From assembly GCA_010692425.1 (NCBI GenBank), contig JAAHHJ010000054.1, positions 1-33,359 on the forward strand: a stretch of 33,359 bases of DNA, read 5' to 3'. The position numbers and the translations under genes were made by a program. Shown here in pieces: positions 6,511 to 14,541 of this stretch (position 1 is the stretch's first letter; the number at the start of each line of letters is the position of its first letter). This stretch comes from Symploca sp. SIO3C6 (GTDB taxonomy: Bacteria > Cyanobacteriota > Cyanobacteriia > Cyanobacteriales > Coleofasciculaceae). The notes under the pieces were generated by a model. That model was not told the origin of the DNA. It ran no database searches and was given only the letters and a program-made list of their open reading frames with translations.

Positions 6511-7173
6511 ATGGAAATTCATCAAATCGAAGCCTTCCTGAAAAGTCCTAATTCTCAGGAGCGCCTCAAGGCAATCACAGAATTGAGGCAATATGACTCA
6601 GAGGTAGCAATTCCGCTGCTGATGACTAAGCTCAAAGACCCGGAGTTTTTGGTACGCTCGTTTGTAGCAATGGGACTAGGAAGGAAGCAAAATGCGCAAT
6701 CTTTTGCGGCTTTGTTAGAGATGATGAACTTTGATAAAGACCCGAATGTACGAGCAGAAGCTTCCAATTCTGTGTCCATGTATGGAGAGAAATCTCTATC
6801 TCACTTAGTCCAGAAATTTCACCAAGACGAGCATTGGTTGGTGCGCCGCAGCATTCTCGCCGCAGTAAGTGAGATGCACTCTCCAGAAGAATTGTTTGAT
6901 ATCTGTGTTTGTGCTCTAGCAGGGGAAGATCTAACCGTGCGCGAAGCTGGAATTGATGCCTTGGTGCTACTGGCTGGCTCTGGCAAAGAAGCTGAGGCCC
7001 TGCAGCAACTGTTGCCACTTAAAAATGAGTATTGGTGGCGCATCCGGGCGCGTGTCGCACGTGCCCTAAAACAATTTAATGACCCTAAAGTTAAAGCCGT
7101 TTTAAGTGATTTAATGAAAGATGAAGATCATCGAGTAGTAGCGGCAGCCTTGGAAAGTTCACTTCCCGATTGA
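6511..7173 (+). CDS. HEAT-repeat protein of the bilin lyase / NblB / IaiH superfamily
   Basis: 220 residues composed of about six HEAT-like helical repeats (for example IPLLMTKLKDPEFLVRSFVA, DPNVRAEASNSVSMYG, DEHWLVRRSILAAVSEM, DLTVREAGIDALVLLAGSG). In cyanobacteria such proteins are E/F-type bilin lyases, phycobilisome-degradation factors (NblB) or the IscA-interacting IaiH. The sequence alone does not settle which. Its position between two phycobilisome operons and just upstream of pebA favours a role in bilin attachment or removal. The ATG at 6511 has only a weak ribosome-binding site. Leader sequence contains the 93-bp palindrome. Confidence 0.75.
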   Translation: MEIHQIEAFLKSPNSQERLKAITELRQYDSEVAIPLLMTKLKDPEFLVRSFVAMGLGRKQNAQSFAALLEMMNFDKDPNVRAEASNSVSMYGEKSLSHLVQKFHQDEHWLVRRSILAAVSEMHSPEELFDICVCALAGEDLTVREAGIDALVLLAGSGKEAEALQQLLPLKNEYWWRIRARVARALKQFNDPKVKAVLSDLMKDEDHRVVAAALESSLPD

Positions 7174-7235
7174 TAGTTAAACTGCCATCAACCCTATTTG
7201 TTTGCGCAGCATGCGCAGCATGCGCGGAGCGCGTA

Positions 7236-7267
7236 CCATGAGCCATGAACAATGAACAATGAACAAT
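7236..7267. repeat. 7-bp tandem repeats (TGAACAA type) before pebA
   Basis: Four to five consecutive heptamers, ATGAGCC then ATGAACA repeated, follow a GC-rich patch with repeated GCGCAGCAT (about 7205-7230). Same family as the repeats at 6352, 27653 and 30950. Confidence 0.7.
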
Positions 7268-7360
7268 ATTAAGGATTGTTTCTTTGTTTATGAGAAATGA
7301 GACAGGTGTAATCGGTCTATTCTATCCTCTTTGAGGGTTTTAGTATGCGAGTAATTATCT

Positions 7361-8095
7361 ATGTACAGGCCTTTCCTGGAATACCTAGAAAAAGAGTTAT
7401 TTGAGCGTTTTGAATTACAAAGTCAGCCGATTCCTCCAGGTTTAGAGCGTCAGGTAAGTGATCGCGGCAAGCATCAGGCAACTATTGAGAGTTGGTGCTA
7501 TAAATGTCCACAATTACGTAAAGTTCGCTACACATACATTGATGGCGGCGCGGCGTCTCAGGTTTTTAACAGCGTTATTTATCCAGCTCACTGTTACGAT
7601 ATCCCTCTATTAGGCATTGACTTTTTATCCTTCGGCAAAAAGAAAATTATCGTTGTCCTAGATTTTCAGCCGCTATTTAGAGATGAGGAGTATCAGACCA
7701 AATACATCGAACCAATGGGCGAAATTCGCGATCGCTACAATGATTTGGCACAAAATTTAGAAATGAAGTTTTATGATGCCAATCAGTATTTCTCTAAGTA
7801 CTTGCTGTTTGCCAAAACTGATCCTGAGACAGTCAAGACAAGGCTATTTGAAGCTTACAAAGATTACTTAAATTTGTATTGGCAGATGCTGGAGCAGGCA
7901 GAGCCACTAACTGACCAAGAAGATATTGCTGGCATTGTCAAGGCTCAGAAGGACTACGACCAGTATAGTGCTGATAGAGACCCAGCTTCAGGTTTATTTA
8001 GCAGTTACTTTGGTCATGAGTGGTCAGAGCGTTTCCTCTATGAGTTCTTATTTGAAGATGCTAAACCTTTAGCTGTAAGTCAAAGCAAAAGATGA
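7361..8095 (+). CDS. pebA: 15,16-dihydrobiliverdin:ferredoxin oxidoreductase PebA
   Basis: 244 residues, a ferredoxin-dependent bilin reductase. PebA reduces biliverdin IXalpha at C15-C16 to 15,16-dihydrobiliverdin, the first step to phycoerythrobilin, in the cytoplasm with electrons from ferredoxin. Family landmarks: [20 protein letters not shown] (about residues 66-85), [14 protein letters not shown] (about 97-110), the [12 protein letters not shown] segment, and the C-terminal [17 protein letters not shown][13 protein letters not shown]. These match PebA better than PebB or PcyA. The gene overlaps pebB by 4 nt (ATGA), the classical translationally coupled pair that lets the unstable intermediate pass between enzymes. 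Confidence 0.93.
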   Translation: MYRPFLEYLEKELFERFELQSQPIPPGLERQVSDRGKHQATIESWCYKCPQLRKVRYTYIDGGAASQVFNSVIYPAHCYDIPLLGIDFLSFGKKKIIVVLDFQPLFRDEEYQTKYIEPMGEIRDRYNDLAQNLEMKFYDANQYFSKYLLFAKTDPETVKTRLFEAYKDYLNLYWQMLEQAEPLTDQEDIAGIVKAQKDYDQYSADRDPASGLFSSYFGHEWSERFLYEFLFEDAKPLAVSQSKR

Positions 8096-8838
8096 CCCTT
8101 TATCAGCCTTTTCTAGATTATGCGCTCGCTCTATTACAGAAGCGCCTCCAACTAGAACCCTACCCCATTCCGGAGGGATTTGAGCGCAAGCAAGCAACTG
8201 TGGGCAAAGGTAAGAAACAAGAAGAGATTGTCACCACTAGTTATGCTTTCGCTGCCCCTAAAATTCGGCAGATCCGCGCCGCTCACGTGCAGGGAGGCGG
8301 CTCACTGCAGGTATTGAATTTTGTAATTTTTCCGCAGCTCAAGTATGACTTGCCATTTTTTGGAGCTGACTTAGTAACATTGCCAGGGGGACACCTAATT
8401 GCCCTTGATATGCAACCGCTGTTCCGAGATGATCCGGCTTACCAGGCAAAGTATACTGATCCGTTGCTGCCTACTTTTAAAGTCCATCAGCAGCATTTGC
8501 CTTGGGGAGGCGACTTTCCAGAGGAAGCTCGACCATTCTTTTCGCCAGCCTTTTTATGGACAAGACCTCAGGAAACAGAAGTTGTAGAAAATCGAGTTTT
8601 TGCTGCTTTCTGTGACTATCTTCAAGCTTACCTGGATTTTACCGAGCAAGCCCAAGAGGTTACAGATTCCCAGTATTTAGAAGAGATTCTACAAGCTCAA
8701 CTGAGCTACCTACGCTATCGGGCCCAAAAAGACCCAGCTAGGGGTATGTTTACGCGTTTCTACGGCCCTGAGTGGACAGAGGAGTATATTCACGGCTTTC
8801 TGTTTGATTTAGAGAGGAAATTGGCAGGCGTTGCTTAA
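8092..8838 (+). CDS. pebB: Phycoerythrobilin:ferredoxin oxidoreductase PebB
   Basis: 248 residues. PebB reduces 15,16-dihydrobiliverdin in the A-ring diene to 3Z-phycoerythrobilin, the chromophore of phycoerythrin. Landmarks typical of Peb[21 protein letters not shown] (about 73-92), [40 protein letters not shown], and the C-terminal [31 protein letters not shown]. Starts within the stop codon of pebA. Its presence shows that this organism makes phycoerythrobilin, although no phycoerythrin subunit gene is in the window. Confidence 0.93.
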   Translation: MTLYQPFLDYALALLQKRLQLEPYPIPEGFERKQATVGKGKKQEEIVTTSYAFAAPKIRQIRAAHVQGGGSLQVLNFVIFPQLKYDLPFFGADLVTLPGGHLIALDMQPLFRDDPAYQAKYTDPLLPTFKVHQQHLPWGGDFPEEARPFFSPAFLWTRPQETEVVENRVFAAFCDYLQAYLDFTEQAQEVTDSQYLEEILQAQLSYLRYRAQKDPARGMFTRFYGPEWTEEYIHGFLFDLERKLAGVA

Positions 8839-9202
8839 AAAATCCAGTACTAACTCTTCTTCAGGATAAGGATATACACTGATTTAATCTTCACCTTTTT
8901 AATGCCAACAGAGGTCAAAGATAGATGTTTGCTTTGTATCAGGGGCGAATGGTAATTTGCATTGTAATTTGGTGATAATTTCGCATTTACCCCCAGAATG
9001 CAATTGTCTAATCCTCGCTGCAATTAGTGAGGGTATTGAGATTCTCTGCAATAATTTATTGAGAAAAGTTTCCGATTATTACTATTTGTTTAGAAAACGA
9101 GACTTTTGTCAGCCTAATCATCTAGTTTCAAGGTTAGTCGAGTAAGTACATCTACTTAAATACCAAGCATCAATATCAATAAATATAAGGAGGTTTTAGA
9201 AA
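8839..9202. other. Intergenic region pebB-cpcL with regulatory sites
   Basis: No gene. The distal part holds a consensus NtcA-type palindrome (9142-9155) and a strong Shine-Dalgarno AAGGAGG (9187-9193) for cpcL. I see no convincing intrinsic terminator after pebB, so read-through from pebAB into cpcL cannot be excluded. Confidence 0.6.
9142..9155 (+). promoter_or_regulatory. Candidate NtcA-binding site upstream of cpcL
   Basis: GTA-N8-TAC is present exactly (GTAAGTACATCTAC). A TAAATA -10-like element follows 24 nt downstream at 9180-9185. The predicted start would leave only about a dozen leader bases before the ATG, which is short, so activation from here is uncertain. A random GTA-N8-TAC in a 364-bp gap is expected in roughly one of eleven cases. 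Confidence 0.4.
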
Positions 9203-9937
9203 ATGGCTATTCCTTTGCTAGAGTATACTCCCTCAAGCCAAAATCAGCGCGTAGTTGGATATGAAATTCCAGGGGATGATCAGCCGAGAATATATACCCT
9301 CGAAACTCTACCCTCGGCAGATGAAATAGATGAGTTGATTCGAGCAGCCTATCGCCAAATTTTTAACGAACAACAACTACTCAAAAGCAACCGCCAAACT
9401 TTTTTAGAATCTCAACTGAGATTTGGTCAGATTACAGTGCGAGATTTCATTCGTGGTTTGGCTACTTCTGAGTCTTTCCGGCGGCGCAATTATGAGACTA
9501 GTAACAACTACAGATTTGTCCAGATGTGCGTGCAGCGCATCCTAGGGCGCGAGGTTTACAATGAGCGCGAAAAGCTTTCCTGGTCAATTGTGCTGGCAAC
9601 CAAAGGGCTACAAGACTTTATTGATGCTTTGCTTGATAGTGATGAATATATGAGTAACTTTGGCGACTATACTGTGCCTTATCAGCGGCGGCGGACTTTA
9701 CCCCAGCGCGCTCAAGGAGAGTTGCCCTTCGCCAGGATGCCTCGCTATGGCGAAGACTACCGCAAAAAGTTGGAAGCATTGGGCTATTTCTCTGAAAAAA
9801 TCTGGATTCAAGGCTCATACCTGCCTCCAAAACCTGTGCGCTTGCTGGGAGGCGCAATCGCCATCAGCGGTGGTGTAGTGTTAGTGGGTGGCTTGGTCGC
9901 TATTGCCTTATCTGCCTGGGGTATTATCAGTCTCTAG
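9203..9937 (+). CDS. cpcL: Membrane-anchored phycobilisome linker CpcL (CpcG2-type)
   Basis: 244 residues. Starts MAIPLLEYTPSSQNQRV, as rod-core linkers do, with a PBS-linker domain at about 20-160 (IDELIRAAYRQIF, RQTFLESQLRFGQITVRDFI, ALLDSDEYMSNFGDYTVPYQ). In place of the core-binding extension of CpcG1 it ends in a hydrophobic helix (about 213-240, rich in Gly/Ala/Val/Ile). That C-terminal anchor defines CpcL, which ties core-less phycocyanin rods to photosystem I in the thylakoid. The start is set by AAGGAGG 9 nt upstream. Cotranscription with cpcBA is unlikely because a good terminator (10049-10075) follows. Confidence 0.9.
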   Translation: MAIPLLEYTPSSQNQRVVGYEIPGDDQPRIYTLETLPSADEIDELIRAAYRQIFNEQQLLKSNRQTFLESQLRFGQITVRDFIRGLATSESFRRRNYETSNNYRFVQMCVQRILGREVYNEREKLSWSIVLATKGLQDFIDALLDSDEYMSNFGDYTVPYQRRRTLPQRAQGELPFARMPRYGEDYRKKLEALGYFSEKIWIQGSYLPPKPVRLLGGAIAISGGVVLVGGLVAIALSAWGIISL

Positions 9938-9979
9938 TACACCCTGGTATAAATAATCAAACAGTTGTAAACTGCAAGG

Positions 9980-9997
9980 ACTCTCGTAGAAGAGAGT
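9980..9997. repeat. Small hairpin after cpcL
   Basis: ACTCTC-GTAGAA-GAGAGT forms a perfect 6-bp stem 43 nt after the cpcL stop, without a T-tract. It may stabilise the 3' end or belong to a small RNA upstream of the terminator. Confidence 0.4.
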
Positions 9998-10048
9998 ACA
10001 GGGGTATGGGAGTCGAACAAGTGCCTCTGTAGTTGGTTGAACTCGGAA

Positions 10049-10075
10049 ATAGTGAGAAGTTTCACTATCTTTTTT
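10049..10075 (+). terminator. Rho-independent terminator of cpcL
   Basis: Stem ATAGTGA (10049-10055) with TCACTAT (10062-10068), 6-nt loop, followed by CTTTTTT (10069-10075). It would end the cpcL transcript before the cpcBA promoter region. Confidence 0.75.
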
Positions 10076-10436
10076 GTGTTGCAATACCCTTCAAAGACTT
10101 AACAAGATGTAACAAATAAACACTCGGCATCATTGTATAAAAGTTACCTGAAGGGTAAAAATAACAGGCAAAAGCTAATCAGCACTTTGGTTGAACAGCG
10201 TTTGTCGGTCTCTGAGGACAAGCATTAAGTTTTCTCGGATTTCTTAAAACCTTCCCGTTTTGTTGCCTGGTTAACATAACAGGATGATTAGAGACCAAAT
10301 TGACCTAGAATCTTAATGAGACTAGGAACTGTTATTAACCTCTCCGGGCAGCTCGAACAGCATTAACTGACCGAGTTGACCTGAAAATTTTCAAATAGAC
10401 CCAAACTAATTCAGAAGCAATTAGGAGATTTCATCA
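10076..10436 (+). promoter_or_regulatory. cpcBA promoter and leader region
   Basis: 361 bp without a gene. A candidate promoter is TTGACC (10300-10305), 17-bp spacer, TAGGAA (10323-10328). A second TTGACC lies near 10376 without a good partner. AGGAG at 10423-10427 is the ribosome-binding site of cpcB. Long leaders are usual for cpc operons. I cannot assign a specific regulator site. Confidence 0.45.
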
Positions 10437-10955
10437 ATGTTTGATGCCTTCACCAAGGTGGTTTCTCAGGCAGATGCACGGGGTGAATACCTTAGCCCCA
10501 GTCAAATAGATGCCCTGTCAGCAATGGTTAGTGACAGCAACAAACGGATGGATGCAGTTAACCGCATCACCAGCAATGCTTCTAGTATTGTTGCTAACGC
10601 TGCTCGCTCCCTGTTTGCCGAACAGCCACAGTTGATCAATCCCGGTGGTAATGCCTACACTAGCCGTCGTATGGCTGCTTGTTTGCGCGATATGGAGATT
10701 ATCCTGCGCTATGTAACCTACGCTCTATTTGCCGGTGATGCTAGTGTTCTAGATGACCGCTGCCTCAACGGTTTGCGCGAAACCTATTTGGCGCTGGGTA
10801 CTCCTGGTGCTTCCGTAGCAGTTGGCGTGCAAAAGATGAAGGATGCCGCAATCGCAATTGCCAATGACAGAAATGGTATCACCCCTGGAGATTGCAGCAG
10901 CTTGATGGCTGAACTAGCTGGCTATTTTGATCGTGCTGCAGCAGCAGTTGCCTAA
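10437..10955 (+). CDS. cpcB: C-phycocyanin beta subunit
   Basis: 172 residues, the standard length. Bilin-binding cysteines are visible: Cys in [17 protein letters not shown] (Cys-82/84 by family numbering) and Cys in [15 protein letters not shown] (Cys-153/155). Asn in [12 protein letters not shown] is the family's methylated asparagine (Asn-72). Forms alpha-beta monomers, then trimers and hexamers in phycobilisome rods. Phycoerythrin beta would be about 184 residues with two more attachment cysteines, so this is phycocyanin. First gene of cpcBA-cpcEF. Confidence 0.96.
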   Translation: MFDAFTKVVSQADARGEYLSPSQIDALSAMVSDSNKRMDAVNRITSNASSIVANAARSLFAEQPQLINPGGNAYTSRRMAACLRDMEIILRYVTYALFAGDASVLDDRCLNGLRETYLALGTPGASVAVGVQKMKDAAIAIANDRNGITPGDCSSLMAELAGYFDRAAAAVA

Positions 10956-11060
10956 GCCAACTGCTAACTATTAGCTCCAGAGAAAAAGCAGCTGGCAAGA
11001 AGCATCTTTCTTCGTCGGAAAAATAAAAATCTGTAAAACACTAAGGGAGATACCTTAAAA

Positions 11061-11549
11061 ATGAAAACCCCCCTGACTGAAGCGGTTGCAGCCGCAGATT
11101 CCCAAGGTCGCTTTCTGAGCAACACAGAAATTCAAACAGCCTTTGGTCGGTTCCAGCGAGCCTCAGCTTGTTTAGAAGCTGCCAAAGCTTTAAGCTCCAA
11201 AGCCCAAATGCTGAGTGAGGGTGCAGCTAGTGCGGTGTATAGTAAGTTCCCTTACACCACTACTATGCCTGGACCAACCTATGCTTCTACTGCTGAAGGT
11301 AAGGCAAAATGTGTTCGCGACGTCGGCTACTACCTACGGATGATCACCTACTGCTTAGTAGCTGGTGGTACTGGACCAATGGATGAGTACCTGATTGCCG
11401 GCTTAGATGAAATCAACCGCACCTTCGAGTTGTCTCCCAGCTGGTACATCGAAGCCCTTAAGTATATTAAGGCAAGCCATGGTTTAAGTGGTCAACCTGC
11501 TACTGAAGCCAATAACTACATCGACTACGCAATCAACGCTTTGAGTTAA
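11061..11549 (+). CDS. cpcA: C-phycocyanin alpha subunit
   Basis: 162 residues, the exact family length. Cys-84 lies in [19 protein letters not shown] and would carry phycocyanobilin (or phycoerythrobilin in R-phycocyanin types). The sequence [20 protein letters not shown] and the end [14 protein letters not shown] are diagnostic of CpcA; phycoerythrocyanin alpha differs in these segments. AAGGGAG lies at 11043-11049. 105 bp separate it from cpcB. A further cysteine in ASACLEAAK is not a known bilin site. Confidence 0.96.
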   Translation: MKTPLTEAVAAADSQGRFLSNTEIQTAFGRFQRASACLEAAKALSSKAQMLSEGAASAVYSKFPYTTTMPGPTYASTAEGKAKCVRDVGYYLRMITYCLVAGGTGPMDEYLIAGLDEINRTFELSPSWYIEALKYIKASHGLSGQPATEANNYIDYAINALS

Positions 11550-11560
11550 TTGAGCATCTT

Positions 11561-11620
11561 GCCCGGAAAGGTAAGCTGGTGTTAGTCAGTAGCTACTAGC
11601 AGTTGTTTACCTTTCCGGGC
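11561..11620 (+). terminator. Strong hairpin after cpcA (attenuator or processing site)
   Basis: Arms GCCCGGAAAGGTAA (11561-11574) and 11607-11620 are perfect 14-bp complements with a 32-nt loop that contains a further palindrome (AGTAGCTACT). ATTGTTTTCT follows. It most likely ends or stabilises the abundant cpcBA mRNA, with limited read-through to cpcEF, giving far more phycocyanin than lyase. Confidence 0.75.
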
Positions 11621-11708
11621 ATTGTTTTCTCAAAATCATTCCTCATTCTTAATAAGGGAATTTTCGTAATTATTAAAGTATTACTCTCCTTGCTCACCAG
11701 TTTGGTTC

Positions 11709-12545
11709 ATGCTGAACTCTAGTCCTGACAATTATGCTGAGTCTGATATACCAGAGTCTTTGACAATAGAGCAAGCTATAGCTAATCTAAAAGGCCAAGA
11801 CCAAGGACAGCGCTATTACGCAGCTTGGTGGCTTGGCAAGTTCCGTATCCGAGAAACAGCGGCAATCGAAGCACTAATTACGGCGTTAAAAGACGAGGAC
11901 AACCGCACAGAATCGGGAGGCTATCCTCTGAGAAGAAATGCAGCTAAGGCTTTAGGTAAACTGGGAGATCTTAAAGCCTTGCCAGCACTGATTGAGTGTT
12001 TACATTGTTCAGATTTCTATGTTCGGGAATCAGCTGTACAGTCGCTGGGAATGTTAGGCGATCGCAGTTGTATCCCCCAACTAATTAAACTCTTAGAAGG
12101 GGGTTTGGCAGCAGCACAACCAATACCAGGATGTCCCCACTTAGGGCAACCCTACAATGCTACCATCGAAGCCTTGGGAATCCTTGGTGCAACTGAAGCC
12201 ATTACCCTAATTGAACCTTTCCTAGAACATCCTCTAGAGTTGGAACAGTATGCCGCTGCACGGGCGATGTACCAGTTGACGAAAAACCCAATTTATGGGG
12301 AGCGTTTAGTTAAAGCTTTAGCAGGTGAAAAACTGCAACTGCGACGGGCAGCGCTTGCCGATTTAGGAGCGATTGGTTATTTGCCAGCAGCTACAGCTAT
12401 CTCAGAAACTTTAGCAGAAAATAGCCTCAAGTTAATTTCTCTAAAAGGTCTTTTAGAATATGAGGTAAAAACTCAGCCTCTAGAATCTAAATCTTTGTCT
12501 GATGCAGCTATCGACGTCATGAGTTTAATGGATAGTCTGCTGTGA
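11709..12545 (+). CDS. cpcE: Phycocyanin alpha-subunit phycocyanobilin lyase, subunit CpcE
   Basis: 278 residues, normal for CpcE. HEAT/PBS-lyase repeats throughout; the N-terminal signature LTIEQAIANLKGQD-x-GQRYYAAWWLGKFR and the segment YPLRRNAAKALGKLGD are CpcE-specific. CpcE pairs with CpcF to attach (and detach) phycocyanobilin at Cys-84 of CpcA. Located 159 bp behind cpcA, after the hairpin, and 3 nt before cpcF. If this organism carries a CpcE/F variant acting on phycoerythrobilin, the sequence alone does not show it. Confidence 0.92.
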   Translation: MLNSSPDNYAESDIPESLTIEQAIANLKGQDQGQRYYAAWWLGKFRIRETAAIEALITALKDEDNRTESGGYPLRRNAAKALGKLGDLKALPALIECLHCSDFYVRESAVQSLGMLGDRSCIPQLIKLLEGGLAAAQPIPGCPHLGQPYNATIEALGILGATEAITLIEPFLEHPLELEQYAAARAMYQLTKNPIYGERLVKALAGEKLQLRRAALADLGAIGYLPAATAISETLAENSLKLISLKGLLEYEVKTQPLESKSLSDAAIDVMSLMDSLL

Positions 12546-12548
12546 ACT

Positions 12549-13205
12549 ATGAATGAAAGCACTCTTGCCACACAACTGATCCAAAATATTGAGCAGGCAG
12601 ATTCTTCAGATGCCCTGCTAGAAGCTGTGGAAGCTTTGGCAGATGCCCGTTTACACTCAGCAGTTACTACCTTAATTGCAGTTCTTAGTTATAACAACCC
12701 AGGTGCCGCAGTAGCAGCAGTGGACGGACTAGTACAATTAGGGGAGGTAGCAGTGCTGCCATTGCTCAATCTCCTTGATGATTACAATTATGGAGGTAGG
12801 GCTTGGGCAATCCGGGCTTTAGCTGAAATTGGTGATCCTAGAGCGCTAGAAACGTTGTTAGAGGCTGCTGAAACTGACTTTTCTATGAGTGTCCGTCGGG
12901 CAGCAGCAAGGGGTTTGGGCTACCTACAGTGGTCAAAAATGCCAGTAGAACACTTAGAAGCGGCACAAGCTAGAGTCCTTGAAACCCTGCTACGGAGTAG
13001 TCAAGATGGGGAATGGGTGGTTCGTTATGCTGCTGTGGTGGGGTTGCAAGGGCTGGCAATTGCGGTTAGGGAAACTAAACCTAAGATAGTATCGCACATA
13101 GGAACTCATTTTGAGTTCATGCTTAAGAAAGATCTAGATTTGGCAGTGCGCACTCGCTCTCGAATGGCAGCGGAGAAACTTTTGGTTAATTCCCTCGAAG
13201 GCTAA
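12549..13205 (+). CDS. cpcF: Phycocyanin alpha-subunit phycocyanobilin lyase, subunit CpcF
   Basis: 218 residues with HEAT repeats (ARLHSAVTTLIAVLSYNNPG, VLPLLNLLDDYNYGGRAWAI, DFSMSVRRAAARGLGYLQW). YNYGGRAWAIRALAEIGDPRAL is typical of CpcF. Forms the heterodimeric lyase with CpcE; both act in the cytoplasm. The ATG follows the cpcE stop by three bases, so translation is coupled. Confidence 0.92.
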   Translation: MNESTLATQLIQNIEQADSSDALLEAVEALADARLHSAVTTLIAVLSYNNPGAAVAAVDGLVQLGEVAVLPLLNLLDDYNYGGRAWAIRALAEIGDPRALETLLEAAETDFSMSVRRAAARGLGYLQWSKMPVEHLEAAQARVLETLLRSSQDGEWVVRYAAVVGLQGLAIAVRETKPKIVSHIGTHFEFMLKKDLDLAVRTRSRMAAEKLLVNSLEG

Positions 13206-13216
13206 AATAGTCTAGT

Positions 13217-13239
13217 TTTAAGTAAACGGACTTAAATTT
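13217..13239 (+). terminator. Weak candidate terminator after cpcF
   Basis: TTTAAGT (13217-13223) pairs with ACTTAAA (13230-13236) around a 6-nt loop, followed by TTTCG. AT-rich stem and short T-run, so low confidence. Confidence 0.35.
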
Positions 13240-13382
13240 CGTTAGCATATTTTTTAGCTTGCTTCTGTATTTCTTCAACCATTTCTTTGTTTTTAACTGA
13301 ATCAAAGGAGTGTTTAGGCTGTAGCGATCAAGGTCTTTTCGTTAACACAAAAAATGGTAACTTTGTACAGTGCGTAAGTCCT

Positions 13383-13634
13383 ATGAACAAGAAACTGATT
13401 TGGTATATTAAAGCTCAAGCTGGTGTACTACTTTTCCCACTGGGGTTATGTCTATTTGGAGAGGCTGTTTCTGACAGAATTGCAGGAGAGCCTTGGTTTT
13501 GGTTAGGAACTTTAAGTTTAGTGGTGATTAATGCAGGAGTTGGTTTAATGATTGAAAGTGGATTAATATCAGGTTTTCCCAAAAATGAAGTTACCAAAGA
13601 TGAATTGAAAGATGAAGTTGCCAAGGTAAAATAA
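13383..13634 (+). CDS. Small two-helix membrane protein of unknown function
   Basis: 83 residues from the ATG at 13383 (an upstream TTG at 13287 in frame would add 32 residues that look non-native). Two hydrophobic helices, about 6-28 (WYIKAQAGVLLFPLGLCLFG) and 36-60 (FWLGTLSLVVINAGVGLMIE), then a charged tail rich in Lys and Glu (EVTKDELKDEVAKVK). The start codon lies directly beside GCGTAAGTCCTA, a copy of the terminal repeat of the MITEs at 16328 and 30717, so the 5' end may have been reshaped. I do not recognise the family. Confidence 0.55.
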   Translation: MNKKLIWYIKAQAGVLLFPLGLCLFGEAVSDRIAGEPWFWLGTLSLVVINAGVGLMIESGLISGFPKNEVTKDELKDEVAKVK

Positions 13635-13728
13635 TATTAAATAGTAGAGGAGCGCAATCGGAACTGTTCGTATTAGAAACTTTCGTGCGATCAAATTTAC
13701 TTGTCAGTGCGCTCTCTCATCGAGGATT

Positions 13729-14499
13729 TCACCATGGTAAGCGGCTGCCATCCCAGGAGAAAAACCCTCCACTATCTTCCTCATCTAGTTTTTTGATAAC
13801 TGCTAACAATTGAGAAACAGTTCGCTCTACGGTAAATAATTTCTCAGGAGGTACATTTCTTTGAAAGGGTTGAGACAGACGTGTATCTGTTGTACCAGGA
13901 TGCAGCAAAACAACCACAGACTGAGGGCTTTTTCTGTGGTATTCAATCGCCACTGTTCGCATAAACATATTTAGCGCTGCTTTGGAAGCTCGATAGCCGT
14001 ACCACCCTCCCAGTCGATTATCGCCGATGCTACCAATCTTAGCAGAAATAGTTGCAAAAATACTGCGATCACGATGCTGAAATAAAGGCAATAGATGTTT
14101 GGCTAGCAGCACAGCACCAATACTATTGACTTGAAAATATTGCATCAACTGCTCTGCATTGATTTGTCGAAGACTTTTTTCCGGTTGCAGTGTACCCTCA
14201 TGCAACAATCCTACACAGTTAACAACCAGATGTAGTTTATCTACTTCAGCATGAATCTGTCTAATAGTTTCACCAATGTGAGACTCATCTGTAATCTCCA
14301 TGGGGAAACAGACTAATCTGCCAGAATATTTGCTTTCAAGGGCAATTAATTCAGTAGCAGAATCTCTACAGCGATAGGTAGCATACACTTTAGTAATATC
14401 GTCATCTTGTAGTAATTTTCTGACAAAGCCTAGACCAATACCTTGGCTTGCTCCCACAATTAAGGAATTGGTGTTTTGAATTTTATCGATAATAGACAT
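13729..14499 (-). CDS. Short-chain dehydrogenase/reductase (C-factor-like)
   Basis: 256 residues with a Rossmann fold. Nucleotide-binding motif GASQGIG at 16-22, NCVG at 94-97, Asn-125, catalytic Ser-152, Tyr-169 and Lys-173 (Y-R-A-S-K). This is the short SDR type resembling the CsgA/C-factor group. It should be a cytoplasmic NAD(P)H-dependent oxidoreductase; the substrate is unknown. It begins immediately after heptamer repeats (14501-14541) that occupy the place of its ribosome-binding site. It is codirectional with the membrane protein gene upstream (14522-16279) and only 22 bp from it. Confidence 0.85.
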   Translation of the reverse strand: MSIIDKIQNTNSLIVGASQGIGLGFVRKLLQDDDITKVYATYRCRDSATELIALESKYSGRLVCFPMEITDESHIGETIRQIHAEVDKLHLVVNCVGLLHEGTLQPEKSLRQINAEQLMQYFQVNSIGAVLLAKHLLPLFQHRDRSIFATISAKIGSIGDNRLGGWYGYRASKAALNMFMRTVAIEYHRKSPQSVVVLLHPGTTDTRLSQPFQRNVPPEKLFTVERTVSQLLAVIKKLDEEDSGGFFSWDGSRLPW

Positions 14500-14500
14500 A

Positions 14501-14541
14501 TTACTTATTACTTATTACTTATTACTTATTACTTATTACTT
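14501..14541. repeat. 7-bp tandem repeat TTACTTA, about six copies
   Basis: Perfect period-7 array between the stop of the membrane protein and the start of the dehydrogenase. On the minus strand it supplies the last codons and stop (VISNK-stop) of the upstream gene. The same unit occurs at 29673-29750. Confidence 0.9.

Noticed and set aside
8957-9145. 62-residue reading frame between pebB and cpcL
   Set aside because: No ribosome-binding site, no recognisable features, and it covers the regulatory region of cpcL.
9938-10048. tRNA or other known RNA gene after cpcL
   Set aside because: I could find no cloverleaf or known RNA signature; only small hairpins and a terminator.
10437-11549. Phycoerythrin or phycoerythrocyanin subunits
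   Set aside because: Beta is 172 residues with only two bilin cysteines, and alpha has CpcA-type segments, so these are phycocyanin genes despite nearby pebAB.
13287-13382. TTG-initiated N-terminal extension of the small membrane protein
   Set aside because: No Shine-Dalgarno, and the added residues cross a MITE-like tip; the ATG at 13383 gives a compact two-helix protein.
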